From Donghicola sp041224595 (GTDB lineage: Bacteria > Pseudomonadota > Alphaproteobacteria > Rhodobacterales > Rhodobacteraceae), in the NCBI RefSeq assembly GCF_041224595.1, contig NZ_JBGFGN010000135.1:53665-117664 (forward strand): 64,000 nucleotides of DNA. Direction: 5' to 3'. The position numbers were made by a program, and so were the translations under genes. The notes under the pieces were generated by a model. The model searched no databases. It had not been told where the DNA came from and worked only from the letters and a program-made list of their open reading frames with translations. Positions 17,795 to 25,065 of the stretch are shown in pieces; position 1 is the stretch's first letter; each line of letters starts with the position of its first letter.

Positions 17795-19390
17795 CTAGAG
17801 GAACAAAGTCACGATCGGGGGCCAAATCAGGAGGACCGACAGCGCAATAAGCTGGATCGCGATGAAAGGAAGGAAGCCTTTGAAGATGTCGGTCAGCGAG
17901 ATGTGCGCCGGTGCGACGGACTTCAGGTAGAAGGCCGCAGGACCAAAGGGCGGCGACAGGAAGCTCACCTGCATGTTCATACAGAACACAACACCGAACC
18001 AGATCGCGACGTGGCGGGCCTCGAGGTGGCCAAGGACGCCGATCTCTTCGACCGGAAGGCGCAGCACGATGGGCAGGAACACGGGCATGATCAACAGAAC
18101 GATACCAACCCAGTCCATGAACATTCCCATGATCAGGAAGATGAACATCATCACCAGAATAACACCCATGGTCGGCAGGTCAGAGCCCACGATCATGTTC
18201 GCCACATAGGTCGGACCACCTGCCAGCGTGTAGGCTGCTGCCAGTGCGGCCGCACCGATGGTCACCCAGATGATGGTGCCGGTCGACTTCAGGGTCCGCA
18301 TCAGGCTGTCCCACACGATGTCAAAGGTCATCTCGCGGCGGACAAGGCCGATGACGAACACGGCAACCACACCCATGCCAGCGGCTTCGGTGATGCCGGT
18401 GATGCCACCGTAGATCGAACCCAGAACCACGCCGATCACGATGATCGGGGCCACCAGACCTTTGGACATGTCCCAGCCAGCCTTGGAGCGGTCTTTGCCA
18501 ACCAAGAGGTAGACAACCAGCGCCGACAGGACAAAGGCCGCGATCAGGTAGGGCAGGTCCGATACCATCCCGAGGAAGATCGGCTCGACCCCTTCGGTTA
18601 CGGCGTTGTCGCCGGTGACGGTGAAGAACAGGTTGCGGGCGATCAGCACACCGGTGATCCACATGGACAGACGACCCAAGAAGCCAAGGAACATCAGGCC
18701 CTTTTCTTTGCCTTTGGGATCGGTGGGATCTTCGGGCGGCAGGGGAGCCATCTCGGGGTTCATGATGCTACGGAACAGGATGTAGATCATGAAGAACGAG
18801 GCCAGCATGAAACCGGGCAGGAAGGACGCGGTGAACAGCGCCTTGATCGAGGTTTCGGTGACCAGACCGTAGAAGATCAGAACGATCGACGGCGGGATCA
18901 TGGTGCCGAGCGAGCCCGACGCACAGATGGTGCCGATCGCGAGGTTCTGATTGTAGCCCAGACGCAGCATCTGGGGCAGGGCGATCAGACCAAGCAGAAC
19001 GACTTCGCCGCCGATGATGCCAGACATGGCCGCCATGATCACCGCCATCAGCGAGGTCACAAGGGCAATACCGCCACGGGTGCGCGACAATAGCTGGTTC
19101 AGGGCCGAGTACATGTCCTTGGCGATGCCGGATCGCTCTAGGAGCGCGGCCATAAAGATGAACAGCGGGACCGAGATTAGGACGTAGTTCGTCATCTGGC
19201 GGTAGACCGCCTGCCCGAGGACCGAGAACGGTCCGCGGCCAAAGGTGTTGAACAGGATGTCGACGTCGAATTTGAGGACCAGCGTCACCACCGCAAGGAA
19301 GGCGGACGCAAAGCCCAGCGGCATGCCGATCGCCAGCAAGGCAAACATGCCAAGCAGCAGGATCATGCTGAGGGTACCGATATCAACCAT
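17795..19390 (-). CDS. dctM: TRAP transporter large permease (DctM)
   Basis: A 531-residue membrane protein of the DctM family, longer than the usual about 430 because of a charged insertion between helices (PLPPEDPTDPKGKEKG, about residue 215). Conserved parts include GMPLGFASAF, ASGSLGTMIPPSIVLIFYG and SPPFGPAAFYLKSVAP. It is the ion-coupled channel subunit working with DctQ and DctP to import an organic acid anion. It begins three bases after the dctQ stop. The operon head lies at the two TGGTATACCA operators. Confidence 0.93.
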   Translation of the reverse strand: MVDIGTLSMILLLGMFALLAIGMPLGFASAFLAVVTLVLKFDVDILFNTFGRGPFSVLGQAVYRQMTNYVLISVPLFIFMAALLERSGIAKDMYSALNQLLSRTRGGIALVTSLMAVIMAAMSGIIGGEVVLLGLIALPQMLRLGYNQNLAIGTICASGSLGTMIPPSIVLIFYGLVTETSIKALFTASFLPGFMLASFFMIYILFRSIMNPEMAPLPPEDPTDPKGKEKGLMFLGFLGRLSMWITGVLIARNLFFTVTGDNAVTEGVEPIFLGMVSDLPYLIAAFVLSALVVYLLVGKDRSKAGWDMSKGLVAPIIVIGVVLGSIYGGITGITEAAGMGVVAVFVIGLVRREMTFDIVWDSLMRTLKSTGTIIWVTIGAAALAAAYTLAGGPTYVANMIVGSDLPTMGVILVMMFIFLIMGMFMDWVGIVLLIMPVFLPIVLRLPVEEIGVLGHLEARHVAIWFGVVFCMNMQVSFLSPPFGPAAFYLKSVAPAHISLTDIFKGFLPFIAIQLIALSVLLIWPPIVTLFL

Positions 19391-19393
19391 AAC

Positions 19394-20200
19394 TTATTTG
19401 TCCTCCAGCGTACGACGCAGGGTTTCGATTTCGTGCTCGTCGATATCGTCGTGGCCGTGGTGTTCGGGGGCTTTGTTCCAGTCGGCGATCAGGTTGGATA
19501 CGGCCTGAACTGCCACAAGAACGATGATGATCAGGATCGCGGGTTTCACGGTGCCCGGAAGGGGCGGATCCCACGCGGTGCCAAAGGTCTCCATCCGCAG
19601 CATCCGGGTCCAGGCGTCGTTAAAGCCGCCCCAGACGAGGGTGAAGGTAAAGAGCAGGATCAAGAGGACAGAGATCACGTCCGCGGTTTTCTGGAACGCG
19701 CGGGGCATCATGTCGTAGATCACATAGATGCGGATGTGGCTGCGCTGCTGCATCGAATAGAGGCCCGCCAAGAGGAAGATGAACGATGCGATCCACAGGG
19801 ACAGCTCGTTCGCCCACAGGGTCGGGCGGTTGAAGGCGTAGCGCGAGACCACTTCGTAGAACATGACGATCACGACAAAGGCGATCGAGATCATGGCCAA
19901 ACGCGAGGCCACAAGCGAAATGTAGTCAAAAAAGCCGCTGGGGCGCTCTTCGATCGGTCCGATGGTGTCGGACAGGTAGATCGAGGCAAAGAGCAACGCT
20001 CCGGCCAGCGAAAAGAGCATCAGCATCGCAAGAGGACGGCCCGCGGGGCGGATCATCTCGTACATGCCGATAGGCTCGGCAGAAACAAACTGGCTGACGA
20101 TCAGGATGACAAAAGTGAGGAGGGCGAGGCCGGTAAAGCCGATCATCCCCAGTCGCACTGGTCCCCTGAGACCCCCGAGCCAAACGCTCTGGTTCTCCAT
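19394..20200 (-). CDS. dctQ: TRAP transporter small permease (DctQ)
   Basis: A 268-residue membrane protein, longer than typical DctQ (about 160-200) because of an N-terminal pair of hydrophobic segments before the DctQ core (FYEVVSRYAFNRPTLWANELSLWI, split here by helices). A C-terminal acidic/histidine tail (HHGHDDIDEHE) follows. It forms the membrane complex with DctM. Start ATG 20200 has AAGGAG 9 bases upstream; an upstream in-frame start would run into the terminator hairpin. Confidence 0.88.
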   Translation of the reverse strand: MENQSVWLGGLRGPVRLGMIGFTGLALLTFVILIVSQFVSAEPIGMYEMIRPAGRPLAMLMLFSLAGALLFASIYLSDTIGPIEERPSGFFDYISLVASRLAMISIAFVVIVMFYEVVSRYAFNRPTLWANELSLWIASFIFLLAGLYSMQQRSHIRIYVIYDMMPRAFQKTADVISVLLILLFTFTLVWGGFNDAWTRMLRMETFGTAWDPPLPGTVKPAILIIIVLVAVQAVSNLIADWNKAPEHHGHDDIDEHEIETLRRTLEDK

Positions 20201-20247
20201 TGTTGAAAACTCCTTGCCTGAATCCCGTTTCAGTTGCGAGCGGGTGG

Positions 20248-20279
20248 AAAAAAGGCGGGCCATATGGAATAGGCCCGCC
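20248..20279 (-). terminator. Attenuating terminator between dctP and dctQM
   Basis: On the minus strand, GGCGGGCC (20279-20272) pairs with GGCCCGCC (20261-20254) and is followed by TTTTTT. It sits 30 bases after the dctP stop. A leaky terminator here would give more binding protein than permease, which is common in TRAP and ABC operons. Confidence 0.85.
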
Positions 20280-20309
20280 CGATTGTCAGGCTATGTTCAC
20301 GTTACGTGA

Positions 20310-21326
20310 TTATTCGGCGATCAGGCCGAGCGAGCCGAGGTACTCGCGGTGGCTTGCCACCAGCGCTGCAGCCTCGGGGGTCTTTGCTGCCCAACCGTCC
20401 CATGCGGTCTGAGCAGCCTTGCGGAAGTCCGCGCGGTCCTCAGCCGACCAGTCGTGCAGGGTCACACCGTTTGCAGCCAGTTCAGCTGCGGCTTCGGCGT
20501 TCTTCTTTTCATTCGACAGAGCGGTGTGCAGGGTCAGTTTCTGCATCGCGGTGTCGATGATGCGGCGGTGCTGCTCGCTCAGGCCGTCCCAGACGTCTTT
20601 GTTACACGCCAGGTGGTCCGACGGCATCGAGTGGAAGCCGGGGTAGGTGGCGTGCTTCACGATGTCATAGAGACCCAGACCAACGTTGTTGTAGATGCCC
20701 GAGGCGTCTGCACCGTCGATGATGCCGGTTTCCAGCGCGGTAAAGATTTCAGTGAAGTCCATCACGATGGGCGACGCGCCCATTTCGGTGAAGATTTCGG
20801 TTTCCAGACCCGGGGGCGAACGGAACTTCCAGCCCTTTAGGTCTTCGGGGCCCGCGATGGGCTTGGACGAGGACAGCGATTCCTGACCATAGAGCCACCA
20901 GCCGATCAGCTGCATGCCGTTCGCGTTGTACAGTTCCTGAGCCGCGTCATAACCGCCGCCGTAGTACAGCCACGAAATCTGCTGCCATGGGGTGTCGTAG
21001 CCGCCCATGATGTCGCCAACGAACTGGAACGCAGGGTTCTTACCGGTCTGGTAAGCACCACCGGTCATGTCGCAGTCGAGGATGCCGTTGACGGCCGCGT
21101 CCCATGTCTCGGTGGTCGCAACGACCGACGAGCTGTAGAACATTTCGATCGAGATCTCGCCGCCCGACATGGTCTGCACGTCGTCGATGAACTGGGCTGC
21201 CAGCTTACCCGAGGGGTGCTCGGTCGCGTAGTGTGTCTGGATGCGCAGGGTTACGTCCTGAGCCGAAGCTGCGGTTGCCGCAATTGCGGTCAGGGCAGCG
21301 GATGCAAGAAGCTTGCTGATTTTCAT
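20310..21326 (-). CDS. dctP: TRAP transporter solute-binding protein (DctP)
   Basis: A 338-residue periplasmic binding protein with a signal peptide (MKISKLLASAALTAIAATAASA, cut near residue 22). It has the DctP fold with WKFRSPPGLETEIFTEMGASPI; the arginine here is the usual carboxylate-binding residue. It captures an organic acid for DctQM. AGGGAGGA precedes the ATG. Its promoter region carries operators 21405-21414 and 21461-21470, so the imported solute is likely the sugar acid that induces the island. Confidence 0.92.
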   Translation of the reverse strand: MKISKLLASAALTAIAATAASAQDVTLRIQTHYATEHPSGKLAAQFIDDVQTMSGGEISIEMFYSSSVVATTETWDAAVNGILDCDMTGGAYQTGKNPAFQFVGDIMGGYDTPWQQISWLYYGGGYDAAQELYNANGMQLIGWWLYGQESLSSSKPIAGPEDLKGWKFRSPPGLETEIFTEMGASPIVMDFTEIFTALETGIIDGADASGIYNNVGLGLYDIVKHATYPGFHSMPSDHLACNKDVWDGLSEQHRRIIDTAMQKLTLHTALSNEKKNAEAAAELAANGVTLHDWSAEDRADFRKAAQTAWDGWAAKTPEAAALVASHREYLGSLGLIAE

Positions 21327-21404
21327 ATTTATATGTCCTCCCTAGGCGGCCTCCTCTTGCCGCCTTTCTTTCGTTTGGTCGGCTCCACCCGACCAGCGAA
21401 CAGA

Positions 21405-21414
21405 TGGTATACCA
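21405..21414. promoter_or_regulatory. TGGTATACCA operator proximal to dctP
   Basis: A perfect palindrome GATGGTATACCATC (14 bases including flanks), 79 bases upstream of dctP in the gap shared with the GntR gene. Confidence 0.82.
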
Positions 21415-21460
21415 TCCTGAATCGACGCTACTCAAAGCGATCTTCACTTTCAATCATTTT

Positions 21461-21470
21461 TGGTATACCA
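21461..21470. promoter_or_regulatory. TGGTATACCA operator proximal to the GntR regulator
   Basis: TTTTGGTATACCAAAT, the copy closest to the E. coli UxuR/ExuR consensus core TTGGTATACCAA. It lies 84 bases upstream of the GntR gene and 56 bases (centre to centre) from the dctP copy. It probably mediates autoregulation. Confidence 0.85.
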
Positions 21471-21553
21471 AATTCAAAAAAATGATCTAATGTGGTTACA
21501 GCCCTAAGAATAGGTCTAGTAAGAGTCTGAATAATAAGGGTTTTAAGGCGGGG

Positions 21554-22222
21554 ATGGCTGAGGAAACTTTACCGGAACAGATCGCGCGTCAGCTGCGTCG
21601 CGATATTCTAAGGGGTAAATTGCCCCCCGGAACGACGATCAAAGAGCGTGATAACGCGGCGGAACTCGGGGTCAGCCGGACCCCCATGCGAGAGGCGATC
21701 CGCATTCTGGCCCAAGAGGGTCTAGTGATCTTGCGTCCGGCGCGCAGTCCTATCGTCGCGCAGCCCTCGATCAAGGAAATTTCCGATCAGGTCGAGGTTC
21801 TGATTGCCCTTGAGAAACTGTCACTGGAACTGGCCTGTAAGAATGCCACCGATGCCGAGATTGAGGATCTGGCCGTAACCCTTGATTATATGGACAAGAA
21901 TTTCGAAAGCTCGGATCCCTTGGACATGTTCGAGGTCGATATGGGCTTTCACCATGCACTGGCGGCAATGTCCCATAACGATGTCATCGCCGAACTGCAC
22001 CAGACCTTGCTAGAGCGGCTTTGGCGGGCCCGCTACATGGCTGCGCGCCGCCGCCGTAACCGCGAGCGGGTGATCGTGCAGCACGGTGCCATCGTGGAAG
22101 CGCTGCGTGCCCGTGACCGCGCATCGGCGCTGGTCGCGATTGAGGCTCATTTGGGCCATTTGGACAGAGATATTCGGAACGTCCTTGAGCAAGAAGCCGA
22201 GGCCGCTCTGATCATCAAATGA
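21554..22222 (+). CDS. GntR-family (FCD/FadR subgroup) transcriptional regulator
   Basis: A 222-residue regulator with an N-terminal winged helix-turn-helix (residues about 5-70, IKERDNAAELGVSRTPMREAIRIL). The FCD effector domain (about 78-210) has the acidic/histidine metal-binding pattern FEVDMGFHHAL and a later His-x3 region (QHGAIVEALRARD). The FCD group includes UxuR, ExuR, LldR and KdgR-like regulators of sugar acids and lactate. The gene is divergent from dctPQM across two TGGTATACCA operators, so it is the best candidate binder of all five copies. It is followed 16 bases later by an FAH hydrolase gene. Confidence 0.92.
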   Translation: MAEETLPEQIARQLRRDILRGKLPPGTTIKERDNAAELGVSRTPMREAIRILAQEGLVILRPARSPIVAQPSIKEISDQVEVLIALEKLSLELACKNATDAEIEDLAVTLDYMDKNFESSDPLDMFEVDMGFHHALAAMSHNDVIAELHQTLLERLWRARYMAARRRRNRERVIVQHGAIVEALRARDRASALVAIEAHLGHLDRDIRNVLEQEAEAALIIK

Positions 22223-22238
22223 TTTGGAGGAGAAATCA

Positions 22239-23084
22239 ATGAAACTTCTACGTTTTGGCCCCGTAGGTCAGGAAAAGCCCGGCATTATGGACGCCGACGG
22301 CAATGTACGTGACCTGTCGGGCAAGTGCCCCGATTTCGCGGGTGCGGGCGTGTCGCTGGAGGCGCTGGACGCCATCCGTGCCATCGACGTGACCAGCCTG
22401 CCTGTGGTGGCAGAGCCCGGCCGGATCGGATCCTGCGTGGCCTCTGTCCCGAACTTTTTCTGCATCGGTCTGAACTATGCCAAGCACGCCGCTGAAACCG
22501 GCGCGGAGCCGCCCAAGGAGCCGATCATCTTTAACAAAGCGACCTCGGCGCTGTCCGGCCCGTTTGATGACGTTGTGATTCCCAAGGGATCGGTGAAGTC
22601 GGACTGGGAGGTCGAGCTGGGTGTCGTGATCGGCAGAGAGGCCAGCTATGTGTCCGAGGAGGACGCGCTGTCCTACGTGGCGGGCTATTGCGTGATCAAC
22701 GACATGTCCGAGCGTGAGTTCCAGATCGAAAAGGGTGGTCAGTGGATCAAGGGCAAATCGGCGCCTACATTCGGCCCGACCGGTCCCTATCTGGTGACGG
22801 CGGACGAAGTGGGGGATCCCCAGACCCTGGCGCTGTCCTTGGATCTGAACGGCGAGACTGTGCAGGATTCGAACACCGACGACATGATCTTTAGTGTCAA
22901 AGAGATCGTCAGCTACATGAGCCAGTTCATGAAGCTGCAGCCCGGCGACATCATCGCGACCGGTACGCCGTCGGGTGTGGGCATGGGCATGAAGCCCCAG
23001 CGCTTCCTCAAGGCCGGTGACAAGATGACTGTGCGGATCCAGGGCTTGGGCGAGCAAGAGCAGACGGCTGTCGCCTACGAATAA
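22239..23084 (+). CDS. FAH-family hydrolase, 2,4-diketo-3-deoxy-L-fuconate hydrolase-like
   Basis: A 281-residue fumarylacetoacetate hydrolase family protein. Motifs: FFCIGLNYAKHAAETG, PIIFNKATSAL, the metal-binding acids in DWEVELGVVIG, GYCVINDMSEREFQ, WIKGKSAPTFGPTGPYLV and IIATGTPSGVGMG. The start KLLRFGPVGQEKPGI is typical of the ureidoglycolate-lyase/2,4-diketo-3-deoxy-L-fuconate hydrolase subgroup. It would split a 2,4-diketo acid to pyruvate and a hydroxyacid such as lactate. TTGGAGGAG precedes ATG 22239. Co-transcribed with the GntR gene and functionally matched to the KDF-dehydrogenase-like SDR at 14259-14984. Confidence 0.82.
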   Translation: MKLLRFGPVGQEKPGIMDADGNVRDLSGKCPDFAGAGVSLEALDAIRAIDVTSLPVVAEPGRIGSCVASVPNFFCIGLNYAKHAAETGAEPPKEPIIFNKATSALSGPFDDVVIPKGSVKSDWEVELGVVIGREASYVSEEDALSYVAGYCVINDMSEREFQIEKGGQWIKGKSAPTFGPTGPYLVTADEVGDPQTLALSLDLNGETVQDSNTDDMIFSVKEIVSYMSQFMKLQPGDIIATGTPSGVGMGMKPQRFLKAGDKMTVRIQGLGEQEQTAVAYE

Positions 23085-23108
23085 GCGTTCCGGTTTGGGA
23101 ACGGGTGA

Positions 23109-23139
23109 GGGCGTCCTGCGGGGCGCCCTTATTTGTTTG
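23109..23139 (+). terminator. Terminator of the gntR-FAH operon
   Basis: An eight-pair stem (23109-23116 with 23121-23128, one G-T) around TGCG, followed by TTATTTGTTT. A smaller hairpin, CGTTCC/GGAACG type, lies just before it at 23086-23103. Confidence 0.8.
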
Positions 23140-23167
23140 TGGGGCGCGTGGCCCGCGTTGGTGCGGT

Positions 23168-23189
23168 GGGTATTTTTGCCAAGAAAGAG
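23168..23189 (+). repeat. Copy of a repeated 3'-end element
   Basis: GGGTATT-TTTG-CCAAGAAAGAG. The two blocks recur twice more, as an inverted pair at 38355-38413, differing only in the spacer. It abuts the stop codon of the VOC-family gene at the end of the cobalamin operon. Confidence 0.7.
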
Positions 23190-23191
23190 GG

Positions 23192-23596
23192 CTAAGGTTT
23201 GGTGCCGAGGTCTTGGTAAAAGCGCAGGAGGTAGCCGTCGGGGAGGGCCGCGATGAATTGGCGGTTGCCTTCGTGGCCCGCGGGGGTGCGGTACCATTTG
23301 TCCTCGAGCGGGAGGGGGATGGGCAGGTTGGCGGATTGGGCGGCGGCGTAGAGCAATTGCGCGTCGGTGACGCGGATTTGCAGGTTCAGGCCGCGACCGA
23401 GAGGTGGGCGCAGGTCGCTGTCAAAATCGCGGCCCATGCGGATCTGGTCGATCATCAGGTCTGCGCCCTGTCGCGTGAGATAGGCGAAGCCTTCGTCGGG
23501 GCGCGCGTATTTCGTGGTAAAGCCGAGGGTGTGCAGGACGGCTTGGGTCGCGCGCCAGTCCGTGACCGAAAGCTCGGGGACCAGCGCGGAGGTCAT
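23192..23596 (-). CDS. VOC-superfamily (glyoxalase/bleomycin-resistance-like) protein
   Basis: A 134-residue protein with the paired beta-alpha-beta fold of bleomycin-resistance proteins. It has an N-terminal PELSVTDWRATQAVLHTLGF, the middle QIRVTDAQLLYAAA and the end QFIAALPDGYLLRFYQDLG, where the C-terminal block is the typical VOC metal/substrate region. Binding proteins of this family sequester bleomycin; others are glyoxalases or dioxygenases. Its ATG overlaps the cobF stop by four bases, so it is read as the last gene of the cobalamin operon. The reason for that link is unknown. Confidence 0.8.
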   Translation of the reverse strand: MTSALVPELSVTDWRATQAVLHTLGFTTKYARPDEGFAYLTRQGADLMIDQIRMGRDFDSDLRPPLGRGLNLQIRVTDAQLLYAAAQSANLPIPLPLEDKWYRTPAGHEGNRQFIAALPDGYLLRFYQDLGTKP

Positions 23597-24345
23597 GTGG
23601 CCCAACGCAACAGGTAAATGTCCATGCACCAGCCGTGGGCGGCGCGGGCGGCGGCGCGGGTGGCGATGATGTCTGCTTGGACCTTAGCTAGTGGGCCGGA
23701 GCGGCGGATTTCGTTTTCCATCCCTGCGTAGGCGGTCCAGTAGATGTGGATGCCCGTGGGGTCGAGGTGCTGGAACGAGCAAGCGCCGTCTAGCATGACC
23801 ACGGCCGTATCCGAGCCTGCAGGAAAGCCGTTATCGCGAATCTGTCGGCCGGTGGTGATGGTCACGGGGCCGTTGATTTCATTGAGCGGGATGGCGTGGC
23901 CCGCCGTTAGGGTCTGGATCGAGGTGATGCCGGGGATGACCTCGACCGTGATTTCGGTGGTTTTGGTCAGGCGGTCGGCGATGCGCAGGGTCGAATCATA
24001 GAGGCTCGGGTCCCCCCAGACAAGGAAACCGACGGTGCCTCCCTGCGGCAGGGTCGCTTGCATGGTGTGCAGCCAGATCTCGGCGATGGCGTCGTGCCAG
24101 TCGTTCACCTTTTGCCCGTAATCGCTGGTGGTTTCGTCGCGGATGGGCAGGGCGAAATCGGCGATTTTGGGCTGGGTCGTCAGGATTCGGGTGCAGATTT
24201 CATGGCGCAGGCCCGCCAGATCATCTTTGCCCGCGCCCTTTGTCGGGATCAGGATCGCGTCGACGTTGTTCAGGGCGTCGATCGCTTGGAGCGTCAGGTG
24301 CTTGGGGTTGCCTGTGCCGATGCCGACGAGTTTCAGGTGGTACAT
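23593..24345 (-). CDS. cobF: Precorrin-6A synthase (deacetylating) CobF
   Basis: A 250-residue tetrapyrrole methylase. It has an N-terminal GIGTGNPKHLTLQA motif, FLVWGDPSLYDST (the SAM-site GDP equivalent) and EVIPGITSIQTLTAGHAIPLN. CobF methylates C1 of precorrin-5 and releases acetate to form precorrin-6A. It exists only in the aerobic pathway. Length is as expected. Overlaps the following VOC gene by four bases and follows cobA after three bases. Confidence 0.93.
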   Translation of the reverse strand: MYHLKLVGIGTGNPKHLTLQAIDALNNVDAILIPTKGAGKDDLAGLRHEICTRILTTQPKIADFALPIRDETTSDYGQKVNDWHDAIAEIWLHTMQATLPQGGTVGFLVWGDPSLYDSTLRIADRLTKTTEITVEVIPGITSIQTLTAGHAIPLNEINGPVTITTGRQIRDNGFPAGSDTAVVMLDGACSFQHLDPTGIHIYWTAYAGMENEIRRSGPLAKVQADIIATRAAARAAHGWCMDIYLLRWAT

Positions 24346-24348
24346 CGG

Positions 24349-25065
24349 TCAGTCCGCCAAGGGCCCATAGAGGATCAGCGCGGGCTGGGTGCTGTCGGCG
24401 CCTTCGAGGCTGTCGGCCAGTTCGCGAATCGTGCTGCGGGTGAACTGTTGTTCGGGCTTCGAGACCCCTTCGCACAGCATGGCGGGGGTTTCGGGGGGCA
24501 TTCCGGCGCTGACCAGCCGGTCCACCATTTTCGAGAAGGTGCGCTTGCCCATGTAGACCGCCGTGGTGCAGGTCGGATCGGCGAGGGCAGCGAGGTTCAG
24601 TTGCTCTGGCAAGGCGCCGGTCACGTCGTGGCCGGTGACGAATTGCAGGCGGCGGGCGGTTTGGCGGCGGGTCAGCGGGATGCCCGTGCAGGCAGCCGCG
24701 GCCGAGGCGGTGGTGACTCCGGGGACGATTTCATAGGGGATACCGGCGGCGCGGAGGGCAGTGATTTCCTCTTCCAGACGGCCATAGATGCCGCTGTCGC
24801 CGGATTTCAAGCGGACGACCTTGATCCCTTGGGACGCGTAATCGACCAAGAGCTGGCTGACATGTTCCTGTTTGGGGCTGGGGCGGCCTGCGCGTTTGCC
24901 GACGCCGACGAGTTCGGCCTCGGGCTTGAGGTCTTCCAGAATGGGTGCCGCGCCGAGGTCGTCATAGAGGATCGCGTCGGCTTCTTTGATCAGGCGCGCG
25001 GCCTTGAGCGTGAGCAGTTCTGGATCGCCGGGGCCAGAGGAAACAAAGTAAACGTAGCCGCTCAT
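24349..25065 (-). CDS. cobA: Uroporphyrinogen-III C-methyltransferase CobA
   Basis: A 238-residue SUMT without the CysG dehydrogenase/chelatase domain. It begins VYFVSSGPGDPELLTLKAARL, contains VRLKSGDSGIYGR and EIVPGVTTASAAAACTGIPLT, and ends with ALILYGPL. It makes precorrin-2 from uroporphyrinogen III by two SAM-dependent methylations (C2, C7), the entry to corrinoids. The common GDP motif reads GDS here. ATG overlaps the cobB stop (ATGA). Confidence 0.93.
   Translation of the reverse strand: MSGYVYFVSSGPGDPELLTLKAARLIKEADAILYDDLGAAPILEDLKPEAELVGVGKRAGRPSPKQEHVSQLLVDYASQGIKVVRLKSGDSGIYGRLEEEITALRAAGIPYEIVPGVTTASAAAACTGIPLTRRQTARRLQFVTGHDVTGALPEQLNLAALADPTCTTAVYMGKRTFSKMVDRLVSAGMPPETPAMLCEGVSKPEQQFTRSTIRELADSLEGADSTQPALILYGPLAD

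Noticed and set aside
17636..19093. Open frame of 485 codons on the plus strand
   Set aside because: Antisense to dctM; translation is a run of His, Asp, Gln and Gly typical of mirrored hydrophobic genes.
22248..23297. 349-codon minus-strand frame
   Set aside because: Antisense to the FAH hydrolase and across its terminator; no family resemblance.
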